This document shows, in pieces, positions 12,911 through 46,729 of a DNA stretch of 64,000 nt; positions within the stretch are counted from its first letter, which is position 1, and every line of letters starts with the position of its first letter. The position numbers were made by a program, and so were the translations under genes. The notes under the pieces were generated by a model. That model worked only from the letters and a program-made list of their open reading frames with translations, was not told where the DNA came from and made no database searches. Origin of the DNA: Mugil cephalus (taxonomy: Eukaryota > Chordata > Actinopteri > Mugiliformes > Mugilidae); NCBI RefSeq assembly GCF_022458985.1, contig NC_061782.1:12231672-12295671 (forward strand). Direction: 5' to 3'.

Positions 12911-12940
12911 CTTTCCCACGTAATTATTCAAGCTGTCCAT
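12911..12940 (-). CDS. mlip: mlip candidate first coding exon
   Basis: An ATG at 12940 opens ten codons (MDSLNNYVGK) ending at a strong GTAAGA donor. The phase (0) is exactly what the 8564-8680 exon needs. An upstream ATG in the same leader, in another frame, closes within twelve codons. A TATA box lies about 165 bp upstream (13101-13109). The ten residues do not match the mammalian MLIP start I know, so this may be an alternative first exon. The assignment depends on position, phase and promoter rather than homology. Confidence 0.5.
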
Positions 12941-13100
12941 TTCTGCTCCAAATGCCTCTCCATCCAGGAGCTTGTGTCCGTGCTGAATATACAAGATTGT
13001 TGATCAAAGCAGATGCGGAAAGCAAGATGTCTTCTTTTCAGCCCCTCTCATAAAGTTCAAAGTGTATTGCTCTTGGTGTGCGTATCGCCCAGCAGATTTC

Positions 13101-13130
13101 CTTTTATAGACACATAATAGCTACAAATAG
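13101..13130 (-). promoter_or_regulatory. TATA box and MEF2-like site upstream of mlip exon 1
   Basis: The minus strand reads TCTATAAAAGG at about 13100-13110, a strong TATA box. Just upstream (13121-13130) lies CTATTTGTAG, close to the MEF2 consensus YTA(A/T)4TAR. This arrangement suits a muscle gene such as mlip. Transcription would start near 13075 and leave a leader of roughly 130 bases. Confidence 0.5.
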
Positions 13131-13563
13131 CTCGCAGACAGCAGTCTGACTGCTGAGCACCAGTAATAATGTTCCCACCAGCCACTGTATACAAGTGACA
13201 CACACACACACGAGAGTGTGGAGGAAAAAAACAAAACAAAACAGCCTTAATTGTTCCATTTTATTTTATTTTATTCAACGCACACTCTCTTCTTCACTTT
13301 GCTGTCAACGTTTCATGTATTCCCATCCAAAGTCTGCATTTTTTTTTTTTAATCTATGGCCACACAATGAGAGAAATTATAATGAAAACAGAAAGATGGA
13401 GACATGATTGAGGAAATGAGGAAAAAAAGCATAAAACATAAACATGTCAAGGATTTCAAGAATCTGTCTTACACGTCTCTGCTTGGTGAAGAGAACTCGT
13501 GGAAATGGTGAAAATTACTTCATTATAACCTTCTAGATAAAGATTACTTCACTTATTTATGAC

Positions 13564-13607
13564 AGATGGTAGAAGGAGGATGGTAGAAGGACGATGGTAG
13601 AAGGAGC
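13564..13607. repeat. three tandem copies of a 14-bp unit
   Basis: GATGGTAGAAGGAG is repeated three times in tandem with one or two substitutions. This is a small minisatellite. Confidence 0.85.
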
Positions 13608-13957
13608 ACTAGAACCAGCATGATTACATAAAAGCCTTTAAATTATGTGGAATTTTATATGGATTATTATTCCATAAAATGATTTCAAAGATGTCCAGAT
13701 AACTCAACCCCCCCTGACATGTGCGCATGCCGACAGATGTGACCGAGGCGCCTCAGCATGTTTCCAGTGATCACTTATTGAGCAACTTGAAACAAATTCA
13801 TTTACGTGCTTGTTTGCAGCAACATCGACTCCTCTGTTCCCTTATCAGTGAGTGAAAGCAGACCTCTGCGAGTGGATGCTAATCCTTTACGTACACTGCA
13901 TTCCTCATCCCTCTCACAGCTGTTCTTGCCTGTTTCCACCCTGCTGTCTCCCTCCCC

Positions 13958-13959
<2 letters not shown>

Positions 13960-14000
<41 letters not shown>

Positions 14001-14001
14001 G
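13960..14001. repeat. CTGT tetranucleotide microsatellite
   Basis: About ten perfect GTCT/CTGT units. They create long open frames on both strands (poly TDRQ and poly SVCL), which explains the spurious ORFs here. Confidence 0.97.
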
Positions 14002-17000
14002 CAGAAGCAGCACAAAGAGGAAGTCGCGGCAAGACACAAAGCGTACACCGCCACCTGTTCCTCCTGATTTTTACATCTGCTGTTGTGCGCTCTGGGAATC
14101 TTTTGATTACACATTTCATTCATTCAAGAGGCACGAGATGAGAAGCTGGATCGAACAAGCGCCTGTAATGTAAAAATACTTGTGAGCATGAACTATTTCA
14201 CCAACAATTCCTAACTTTTTGCTTTAGTCATGCCTCATGGGTCCTGGTGCATATGTGGACAAAACAGCACGTCATGTCTTTTATCTTAAAGGAAATTCGC
14301 TGACAATGAAACAACACTTTGTGTGGTGGCAGCCCACGGTGAATACCAGCGGAGACGTCTCTGATTACAGCAATTTACTAGTTCCATGAATCCGTCGTTG
14401 ATTTCTTCAACTGTTTGGTTGGATTCCAAATATGGAGCATTTATTGTTATATTTTGAAATATTTCATTAACTGAAATATTAAAATAACTCTGACTTAGAA
14501 ATAACACCCCGTTTGATCTGTATTTTCAACAGCATTTGATATAGAGACGATCGTGTGAATAAATAATTACCTCAGACAGAATTATGGATTCTGATCATCT
14601 TTAAATGATATTCCAGTTATCTGTTCTACACTAAATTAATGGATTTTGAGTTTATGAAACTATGGCAAGGGACACACACTGCAAGCATGAGAATTATCAT
14701 GATTAATGTGACATTTGGAAACAGAAATCCTGCAGAAAACACAACAGAGTATAAACAAGCAAATGGCACAGACTAAAACAGAAAGGTGGCCACAGGGCAC
14801 AAAAAATGATGGATGTAACTGGAACATTTGTGATGTTGTTTCAGTAGTAGTTGTCTTATTACTGATTTTCCATCAGTTGTGTTGAAAAGTAGTTAACTGG
14901 CAAGTTTTATGTTAACTGGAATTTTTCTACACTTCATAAATAGGCGTGAAAACACACGTGCATTAACACATTAAGGATGTCTGTATAACGTAAGGTGGTA
15001 GCGACTCATTCATCTGAGAGACAGTTGCTCAAGAGTCAAGTTTTCTCCATGTTCCAAGTAGCCTCTGGGTTGAAACAGATGCATTTTATTTTATTTTATT
15101 TTATTATTTTATTTATAACGTGTCATGGAGTCATCAGAGCCTGAGAATTGTTAATGTAGCTCGGGTTTTAGCACATCACACGTGTCACACAAGCAGCGGT
15201 CATCAGTCTTATATCGCCAGCTTCATTCAAGATGAACTTGTGGCTCTGTTGTTGCTGGAGTGATACACCACACACCCACAACATGACACAGCCTTTTTGT
15301 GTAAATCGTTTTACAGATTAAGTAGGGACCCCCATGTACTATTTAGTAAAGGGATAAATGGAGGCAGACGATGGTATCTTTCAGCCAGCACATCACAAAC
15401 AGGAGCTGTCTGAGCACATATCACCGACTCCTATCATGCACCAGGTGTTGGGCATGTGGGGACAATGTTCCTGACATATCCGGATATATAGAACTACCTC
15501 ATTAACTTTTCCTTTGTCCTACTCAGGCTTCATGATGCACCTCCAGTTTGACAGCTAAGACCAGCGTCTCTTCATCACTGCAAGCGTTTTATTGCAGTAA
15601 TCCACATCTGCCGTCTTGCGGGATCTTTAGGAATCCTATAAAGCGATTTTCACTTTGCTCATCTCCAAACTATTCTAGCAACCTGGGGCAATTAGAGAAG
15701 CACGCTTTACTGCCAATATAGCGGTGTTGTGATTAACGGTGCATGGTGACGTCAGCTCCCGGAGATCGATTCAGGCCCCAGGTGAAATCCCAGATGCACG
15801 CGGCAATATTAGCAGAAGAGAAGCTAACTGTGCAGCTCACTCCCATCAGCCAACTACTGAGGCCAAAATGTATTGCTTTTTCACTAGAGCACAAATAGAA
15901 ATAAAAAAATTTAATATTTGACCTGTGTATTATTTGAATAGCTTAATATTGAATGCAAAATGATGATATTAATGTAAATTTATAATTAGCAAAAGGCTGT
16001 TTAACTAACACATATAGTAGGTAGGGTGTACCTACTTGATCTCTTCATCAGTTTCTGGGTCATTGGTCTGAAAAACCTGGAAGGTTTAGGGTTGGAGAAA
16101 AGTCAGATTTACAATTAGCCTGGGATTAACGGAGACAATTTCATTGTAGTCTGTGATTTCTTTAGTGGTTTCTGCATCTTTGTTTGTCTGTGGTCAAATT
16201 TTCTGTATGTGCAATATTTTTTAAATCATATTATAAATGTTTTTTTTCTAATTATCTCATGTTTTAAGGTGACGCTCATGGTAAATTTGTTCCATCAGTT
16301 TCGACGGTTTGCTATGGCCTGACCCCACCCTGACCCAGGTCCCGCACTTTGTCAAGCTGACTGCCAAAAACACTTTTAGCATCTATATATATTTCCCTGT
16401 TAGCTGTTTTCAAAAAACAATGCCATTAACAATGAAAATGCTGTTTCCAGTAGCCTGAGTTTTCAGTGCTAACAGTACAAGACAAACAATCTCTAACTCA
16501 CATATCAGTGCAGGCATTAGCTACAAACTAAATCTTTTGCTAAGCTGTAGGCAAACTAAACTTCACAGATGTTAGCCTACAGCTAACTCTAGAAAATCAT
16601 CTTTCCCTGGGGATGATTCTCATATTATTTATAAAGAATAACCTGTAAATATAAAAGCTAATGTAGTTAGCTTCACTGCTGAAGGCAATTAGCTAGCTAG
16701 CTAACATTTGCAGCTCATGCTAGAGCAGATAAAATGCAATTTGATCAATTTCTCCCATTTCTGTTGGTTTTGAAAAGAAAAAAGGGAGAACTTCTTTGAA
16801 AGTTGTGCAATATGTTGTCATATCAGACCATGAAAGGCTAACTGTGAACTCTACGTATTAATCATTCTTTTAAAGTTAGCCGACCTGGTATTACTTTTAT
16901 TCTCAATATGTTTACTCAGTATGTTTAACAGGCTTAATATTATAAAAAAATATATAATTACAAATATTCGTCTGCAGTCTGATCGTACAGCAAATGTACC

Positions 17001-17433
17001 CAGAGTCCGTATTGTATTGCTAAATCATCTAAATCTATGCTCATCCCCCTCCAGTCTGTCATGAACACTCTTGCAACAGACAAGTCTCACAATATGTGTC
17101 TGACCTGCCAGTAATTGACTCTGGATTGAATTTCAAACACTGGATGTCATTTCTAACAAGGTTCGTCCCTCGAGGATTATCACTCCAATGTTTGTGCTAC
17201 ACAGCATCACATTAAATAAACAGCTGTGATGTTTTTGGTGAGGTCAAACATCCAGTGGGTAAGTCCAATACAACACTATCACAACCCACAAAACAAAACA
17301 TTTCTTTTTTCCCCAGGTCTTTTTCACTGAGCTGCAGGCAGGTCTTCACCTTACCATGCTCATCTTCTGCACTGACGTGGCATGTGCTTCATCTCTTACT
17401 CTGAAGAAAGAGAAAGATTGAAAATATTTGCTC

Positions 17434-17439
17434 TTTATT
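17434..17439 (-). terminator. candidate poly(A) signal of the PDZ-encoding transcript
   Basis: AATAAA on the minus strand, about 560 bases downstream of the stop codon at 18003-18005. It is the nearest canonical hexamer I found after that stop. Confidence 0.4.
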
Positions 17440-18002
17440 GCAAAAGTGAACACTGAACGATAAACTGTGACTGTGAGAGTATAAAAGCTGTTAAATAAAT
17501 ACAAGGCAGGTTCACATCTAAGTGGTTTCTAGACTTTGGAAGTACGATTACAGATTCTGCCTTTAGTGATGTCGGCTTCTTTCATTTCCGAAACATCGCT
17601 GCACAGCGTACGGTCTTACAAGTCTGGGTTTTGTCCATACAGCACGTGTGAGAATATGTGAAGCAGAGTTCAGTCAGTCTCGGTGCTCTGCAAGTCTCGG
17701 CCTCCCTGCTGTGCACTCTGTTCAGCCTTATGGCATTTTTTATCTGGGAATAGACTATAAAAAGTTGAAGGGCTTCACGCTGGCATTGCTTTTCCCAGGA
17801 CATAACTTACACGTAGTGGTATCAAGCAGACAACACCTGCATCTTTCAACGTGAAATTGACCTTAATTAACATTAGCATTTTGCAACTAGCGTGCTTTAA
17901 CACTCCTTTCCACATAGTTTCACGAGCAAACAATTCAGGCGGACAAAGCTTTGCAGCGACAGTAGAAAACACATTCTTCGCCTTTGCTCTTCTTCACCGT
18001 GG

Positions 18003-19897
18003 TCAAGGGGGGTAGAAAGCACTGTCGTAGCAGTCAGAGTGTGGGCGTTTGTCATGACCAATGTCGGGTGGCAGCTCTCTGCCCAGGCTTTGCAGCAACG
18101 GCTCCACGTCTTCGTCTGAGGTGGAGGGATGAGTGAGGATGATCCGGGGGATCTGTCAGATGATTGCCACAGAAGGAAGCGTGATTAAGGTGGAAAATAG
18201 TCCAGCAGTCATGTCGAATGAAGGACACATGGTCAAAGGTTATGATATATATTTCACAGATGTTGGATTTTGAAATATGAAATATGAGTCTTTAGTGTAA
18301 GATAATGTGGTTTGTCTTACATCTTAAAGAACTGCTTACCGTCATCATATGTTTGTCCCCTTGAAGGGAATCATTTTTGGTCAACACCTCTGCCTCCAGT
18401 TCAGACATCGTCCTATTGAGCTCACTCTCCAGATCAGTCTGAAACACAAAAAGACAGTAGACACGGCAAATGGAAAAGGGTTGTGGGAGTTGTTTTTTTT
18501 TTTTTAAGGTATGAGTAGCATTCTTTTTTGTGCCGTGATTCGAGTAAAACACTCACAATGCCGTTGCCATTGCAGACAACAGCCTCAATCCTCTTGGACA
18601 AACAGTCTTCTGCGCTCTCCATCTGGGCCTGTTTGCTTCTCGGGCCCCTGCCTTCCTGGCTGCCTGTGACGTCCTGAGGATCCTGCCGCAATTCAGCCAC
18701 CTCCCGAAGTAGCAGCCTCTCTCTCAGCACTTTCATCTTGATGCAGCTCCCAGCGTTCCTCAGGGCACTGACCGCCTGGTGGTGGGTGGCCCCCTGCATA
18801 GTGAGGCCGTTGACCTGGATTGAAACATTATACTTTTAGTGCCGCTGAACAGGAGCCGGAGTCAGAGATGGAAAGACTGACTCCCAGACACACAGCTTAG
18901 GGTGCCTACAGAAAATGTCACATCTAAAGAGTATTTATTTTTTTTTTAGTCCTCCTCATGCTGGCCTCATAACTACAGCCCCAGCTCAGAGTCCTCTGTT
19001 GGTCTTATGATGCCCTCTAGTGGTCACAGGATTAACACCAACAGGAGTTTGTGATATTTCACTTACTTGACTGAATATTTTAAAGTCAATAAATCAGAAA
19101 TTATGATCAGTTATTAGAAATATTATTCCCATTCCTACCTCCAGCAATCTATCTCCGACATGGATTCCCGCTTTTTCCGACGGCCCCCCTCTAGTCACTC
19201 GGGAAATAAAAATGCCCTGAAAGAAAGGAACAAATTAGCCAAATTTGTTTGTGTAACCATCAGACGCTCGGGGCTGCGCCTTCGCATCATCTTCATTCAG
19301 ACAGCAAACAAGATGCACTGTGAATGAATGGCGCATAATGTCGCTAGAGATCTCTCTTCTCGTCTGCCAGCACTCACCTCATCATGGTCTTTGTAAGGCA
19401 AAGAGCCCTTTCCACCAGCAATGCTGATTCCCAAACTACCTCTCTGGCCAGACACTTTGATCTGTAACTAAGAGAGAAGTGTTTCATTATAAATGCAAAG
19501 CTACAATCATGTGCCCTGGAGGCCTGATTGAAGCAATACAACATGCTTTTTAGTAATGAAATATTAAAATTTAAAAATGATCACCAGCCACAATCAGTAC
19601 ACTTCCCTGCATTATATAGATCAAACCCTGAGCTTCAAACAAATACAATGACGTTACTCTTAATGGCACTTGGGAGATGAATGATTCCTGAGGAAGGATC
19701 TTCTCTGTCTCCACGGATGATTTCAGAGTCCCTGTGATGGATGAGATCTTTATGTTGTGGAAGAGGTCTCCATGGAGACCGGTCCCCGCATTAAGAGCTC
19801 TGTGATGTTGAAATGTCCTGCCCTCTTGGGTTTCACCTCTCTGATGGAGAAATCGAGGCGGTAAAGCATCACCCTGTGACAGCTGGCCTGCACCGTC
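18003..19897 (-). CDS. lrrc1: PDZ-domain exons, probable alternative C-terminus of lrrc1
   Basis: Six exons with good splice sites read in one frame: 19658-19897, 19378-19467, 19139-19216, 18557-18814, 18340-18438 and 18003-18152 (stop TGA). They give about 304 residues. After an 80-residue linker, exons 2-4 encode a complete PDZ domain. The carboxylate-binding loop is SLGISIAGGKGSLPY, followed by DEGIFISRV, GDRLLEVNG and the helix-2 run ATHHQAVSALRNAG. The helix-2 His fits a class I PDZ. This layout resembles PDZ1 of Scribble, the sister of LRRC1 in the LAP family. A Glu-rich helical stretch (LESELNRTMSELEAEVL) and a tail ending DCYDSAFYPP follow. The module lies 2.7 kb downstream of the lrrc1 terminal exon on the same strand and is phase-compatible with it. 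No separate start exon or promoter was recognised. It could instead be an independent gene or an unspliced relic, but the intact frames and splice sites argue against decay. Confidence 0.82.
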
Positions 19898-21111
19898 CTG
19901 GCGATAAGGGATAATTTGATGCTTTTAAAGTTTGACGGAGAGACATGTCATTGGAGAGTGATATATTTAACCCGCAAGACGTGGGCAAAATGATAGACTG
20001 TCAGGGGATGAAACCTCTCCATTAGCTGAACATTTTGTCAGATAGACCAGGGACAAATCTAGAACAAGGGGGAAACGGCAGCATGCGGCTGGTTAATATG
20101 TAAAAGTCTACGCGAGGAGCTAAATTGGAAAAACCGACCTCCTGGGGTTGTTTAGTTTCCTCTTTGTCCTTCTCAGCCCTGGAGCAGCCACCGCACACAC
20201 TGTTGCTGGCCAGAAACGGATGAGGTCTTCCTGGTAGACACTCTTTGTTTGCCACCCAGCCGAAGCCTGGGTTGGGCCAGTTTTGGCAACTGGTCCTGAG
20301 GGACTGGTTAGTATGAGGCTTTCTACACTCCTGGAGATAATCAGAAGAAACCACCTGTTGCTAAAGCTTTTATGTTAGTGTTAACATCTCAACGGAAATA
20401 AGTAGTGACAGCGAAAGATCAGTGGGAAGGGCATCTCAAAGCTGTTCTAAATGCTCTTCAGAAGAGCAATTGAAAATCAGTGAAGAATAAAATCCAGCTC
20501 CACCATCAATAACACAGCACATGGTTCAAAGCAGGCAGTGCAGAAGCTGTGTCTCCAACGCTTAATTTGTTTTTGTCCGTTTCTCTGCCTTCTGCTCACA
20601 ATTTTCTTCTTTTAAGTGAATGATTCAGCAGTCACATAAAGAGAGTTTACTTCTTCTAATGGATTGTGCAGAAGAAAGTGCTGCTTGCAAATAGATTAAA
20701 TAAGCTTCACAAATGATGCTTTTTAACGTATTAGCGAATTTGTATTTGAAATAGATTTGCTTCAGCACCAGCGATAGCGTGCTCATCTTTAAATGAATCA
20801 AGTATGAAGGTGGAAGAGCACTTTCATGAGAGCTGGAAACTGGGACAATGCATATAGATCTGCAGCTTTGCTTTCACCGTATGCGACGTGGTGAGCACAA
20901 TATATATGTATGCATAATAGATAAAGCGTGGTAGTATCAGTACAACATGCAGCACGTGCAGGACAGACAAGTCACATGCTGGCAACGCATTACAGCAACA
21001 TCATGCACTACTGGGCAGACAGAGAAAGCAATGAAAGGGTCAGGAAATGGAATTTATTGTGTTATACCAACCAGCTAGTTTACTCAATATATTAGTTTAG
21101 ACAGTGAATAG

Positions 21112-21142
<31 letters not shown>

Positions 21143-22241
21143 GAGAGACATATTTATATCTGACAAATAAATTCAGTTCTTATTAGCGGAGCAAGAAAGT
21201 AATTAATATTGTCTTTAACAATATTTAATTAACACGCTGACTAATATAAATTAAAGGAATAACAAGCATGTTTAGTGTTGCACTCATTTTTATTGATCAG
21301 TGGTTAAAAAGTCATCCAAACCTCCACATCTCCACGTGAGATCTATCTTGTGCAGTTTGATCAGAGAAATAATTAAAAACATAAAACCAACACTTGAACC
21401 AATTTCCCTGGTCCATTTTTTTTTTTCCTTTTTTTTTTTTTGCAATCGATTTAAAAACAAAATAATACAATTTATCTTGTACCATTTATCAATGAATAAG
21501 ATTTGAGCAACGCTGAGAAGTGCATTAAAGTGGAACCTTAACAACTGCATTTTTAAAGGATGCCACCCTTTCGACGTCTTCCTCACCAACACCTTTGTGA
21601 TTATTCTGTACAGTACCCTTTGTTAAAGGGAAAGAAATCTTAAAAAAATTAAAAAATAATAATAATAATAATAAAAATACAGTTGTTTTTGGCATCTATT
21701 TGAAAAGAACATTGCGAAGCAGTAAAGCACAGCACATATAAATACGACAGCATTGTTACTTCTGCATAATTACACTGCAGATGAGTAATTTAAAGTTTGA
21801 TGTGCAGTACTTAATTGATGAGTCTATTTATTATCTAAAAGAAAAAAAAATAGAGGCGAAAATGTTTTTAAATGAACAAAAAACAGGATCCAAGGCCATC
21901 CGCTCACCCAATGACAGTTATATGGATCGAATAAGACATTAGTGACTTTGTTTTGTTCATGGCTTTGATTAAAAAAAAAAAAGAAAGAAAGAAAAGAAAA
22001 ACTGTACCAAGTTTGGAAAAAAAAAAGAAATTTGCTATACACTTTTATTTACATCTGAGCTGCCAAAAATATAAAAGTATCCATATTAACAAGAGACTAT
22101 ACAATACTCCTTTATCAGTAGGTCCAAAAACTCCTGCTTTTGTTTGCCCTAACGTACAAAAAGAAGTATTCACCCAGTGTATTTAAAAAGATATAGAACA
22201 ATATATAATACATTTAAGAAGGTCTGACCATATTATAAAGA

Positions 22242-22247
22242 TTTATT
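22242..22247 (-). terminator. candidate poly(A) signal of lrrc1
   Basis: AATAAA on the minus strand, about 380 bases after the lrrc1 stop codon at 22628-22630. Confidence 0.45.
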
Positions 22248-22573
22248 ATAGTGCAACTACCTAAAGTATTTTTTTTTTTCAAAAAAAAAGAAAAAAAAAG
22301 AGTCATTTAAAAAGATTTCTTTGTTAAAATCTCTTTTAAAAGGAACATCTCTGTGCAGATTATTGCTGTGGACATTATTTAAAAAGAGGAAGGCACGGCG
22401 GCCCTGGTAGCGTGTATCGCACAGGACTGGAGATGGAGAAAGGTTACAGGCGTCCCAGGGTTTAATCACAGGAGGGGGAGGCCACACCAGGGTTTGTAGG
22501 TAAAAAGAAAAAAAAAAAAAAAAAAAAAAGGGGCTGCAGGGGGATGTGCAGGACAACACGGCGAGACACAGGA

Positions 22574-22576
<3 letters not shown>

Positions 22577-22612
<36 letters not shown>
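22577..22612. repeat. long poly(A) tract
   Basis: About 36 consecutive A residues on the plus strand, so poly(T) in the sense of lrrc1, just after its stop codon. A shorter tract lies at 22510-22530. Confidence 0.95.
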
Positions 22613-22618
<6 letters not shown>

Positions 22619-22627
22619 AGGTAAAGG

Positions 22628-44610
<21,983 letters not shown>

Positions 44611-45039
44611 TAGAGGACTGACTCAAACCCTGCCCGCAGGGTCTATTCAGACAAAAACAGTGTCTGAATTACCCTTCATGTGACACTAACTGAACTTTTA
44701 CTGCAATTAGACGCAGGTTAAAGGTATTTATGCTGCATTTACATGTTAGTTTTTCAATTTTACGCGTATATATTCCGCCCCAATCAATTTACCGGGAGAC
44801 GCATCGCGTCCTACTGTGACGATTTTACGGATTATAAAATAAAAGTCAAAGACAAACATAACAAACTACCAGCATGCTTAATTACGTTGAATGACGTTTT
44901 AAATGCAGCAGTTGCAATTGTGTATTTCCGTAGTAAACAACCTACAATAAAGTGAAATTATTATGTTTCGGCCTTTTGAATTTGAAATCCATATAAATTA
45001 AATTAAATTAAATTAAATTAATTAAAGACTGGCTTGTGT

Positions 45040-45537
45040 GTGGGCACACACTTTATGGCCACTTTATTAACTACACTTGCCCAGCACTGAGTCTGACCTT
45101 CAGCTCATACACATCAGCCACAACATTATGACCACTGACAGGAGAAGTAAATATCATTGACTTTCTTGTGACAGTTCAGTGTTCTGCTGGGAAACCTTTG
45201 GACCTGGCACATTCATTCATGTGTATGTACCCCCACCCCATAGCAATGACAGTCCTTGATAGCAGCTGGATGCCATTTTCAAAACAGTTCAGGAACAACT
45301 CGAAAAACATGAAAAACAGCACAGTTCATCTGTGGGGTGATCCACAGAGGCCCCTCCCTTCAACCCATAGGACCCAAAGGCCCCCCCACTAACAACATCC
45401 TGTAGCCAGATGCCACAGGACCCCCTCAGAAGGCCCATGTCTATTCTCTGATGAGGCACAACTGTTTTGTTTTGAAGAGGCACAAGGGAGACCTACGCAA
45501 TTGCGGGGAAGTGGTTTTATTGTTGTGGCTGATCGGT
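45040..45537 (-). mobile_element. Tc1-like MITE, copy A
   Basis: Inner inverted repeats CATCAGCCACAACATTATGA (about 45112) and TTGTTGTGGCTGATCGGTGT (about 45520) bracket a non-coding interior. An outer arm contains TATGGCCACTTTATTAACTA. The whole unit is related, in opposite orientation, to the copy at 49.07-49.49 kb. Confidence 0.72.
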
Positions 45538-46697
45538 GTATATTCACCAGCTATTTGATTAAAGCCAAAGTCTACTTTTTTCTCATTTCCGTGTTTGGAT
45601 CTCAAATGCTTGAGGTACCACATCATCTATTTCAAAGGCCACTGTACATAAAAGAAATAGCTGCAATTCTTACCCCTGTTTATTCTATTGTACTTTTATG
45701 AATGGAGAAGGAATATTAATCTAAGACTCAGTTTGCTGTGTAACTACTTGACTAAACTCAATATGTGTCATGTAAGTATGCTGAAATAAGAGTTAGAGTT
45801 TGACACGGGAACCTTCTTCAAAACAAGGCCTCAAAGTGCCGCCTCTAATAAATCCCATTCCCATGTGAGTTAATGCTGAACCTTTAGTAATGTTGTGTCA
45901 ACACAAACAAGAGGTGACAAATCACTGGTGAGCAAGAGTCTCATGGTACATAGTTGCCCGTGCTTTTGCCAGTTGGCAAACCAACCTCGTTAATGTTCAT
46001 CCCTGTCATTTTTCAACCATGTCCAACAGTTGATCATTAAATTAAATTACCTTGAAGTCTGTTTAAATGGTTAAAAACACCACTTCCATGTCATGTTTAT
46101 TTTGCCTATATCCAGGTCAAAGTTGAAGATCAGTTCCATACAACAGCCCTAAGCTCCTCTGGTGCTTCACTCCCACGTCACCACGGCCTCCAGAGTGATT
46201 AGGACTGCTGCTCTGACCTCGACCCATGCTTGTGCATTAGGATTAATAAATGACATCATCATCGGTCATTTGCGTCTTAATGGATCACAAAGTTTGGCCA
46301 TTTGTGGATCCACGCAGACGGGTTGATCCTTCACCGCCTACAAATTGTAACAACTCTTACAAGAAATGACTAAAAATAACAGAATCTAACATGGTTTTAA
46401 TTTTTAAACGTACCATGGGGGATTCTGATTTTACTTCACAAAAACCTCATACCTATAAATTAAACATGAGGAAGGATTAATGACGCAGACTGCCACAGGT
46501 GGTCCTGAAGGCAGCAGCAGTCTCCAACCTTCCCTTTAATATCTCAAACAGTTGTTCAAACGGATCCAAAAAAAAAAAATAAATATATATAAAAATAGAC
46601 AGAAAGGGTCCTTGAGAAGCAGCAGGCAGCAGATGTCTTCGTCCATAAAAGACAATGGTGTCATCAGAGGAATAACAGCAGTCGATTTAAAATAAAT

Positions 46698-46698
46698 G

Positions 46699-46728
<30 letters not shown>
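46698..46728. repeat. AAAT microsatellite
   Basis: Seven to eight tandem AAAT units in the lrrc1 - elongin A intergenic region. Confidence 0.93.

Positions 46729-46729
<1 letters not shown>

Larger units (their letters stand above)
13112..17433. other. intergenic stretch between mlip promoter and the PDZ exons
   Basis: About 4.3 kb without a supported gene. It contains a 14-bp tandem repeat (13564-13607), a CTGT microsatellite (13960-14001), a TTTTA run near 15085-15110 and otherwise AT-rich DNA. The ORFs across 13.8-14.1 kb come from the CTGT repeat, which is open in several frames. Confidence 0.6.
19898..22627 (-). other. lrrc1 3' region between the two alternative ends
   Basis: This region holds the probable lrrc1 3' UTR (AATAAA on the minus strand at 22242-22247) and several poly(A)/poly(T) tracts (21113-21140, 22510-22530, 22577-22612). 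A stretch at 20022-20354 is open in two minus-strand frames and begins behind an acceptor-like CCAG, but it lacks a good donor, so I do not call it an exon. Confidence 0.5.

Noticed and set aside
13802..14141. Overlapping ORFs of about 70-110 codons on both strands
   Set aside because: They are produced by the CTGT microsatellite, which is open in several frames. There is no splice context or known similarity.
17341..17415. Splice-bounded minus-strand fragment ending GCATG/GTAAGG
   Set aside because: It is very short, its frame has no support, and its place between the PDZ stop and mlip exon 1 could only make it a non-coding leader exon. The evidence is too weak to list.
18003..19897. Interpretation of the PDZ exons as part of a second scribble gene
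   Set aside because: Only one PDZ domain is present, followed by a stop, whereas Scribble has four. The flanking LRR gene is clearly lrrc1 by its terminal exon and gene order.
20022..20354. Minus-strand ORF behind an acceptor-like CCAG, open in two frames
   Set aside because: It could be another exon of the lrrc1 PDZ transcript, but neither frame has a convincing donor or recognisable sequence.
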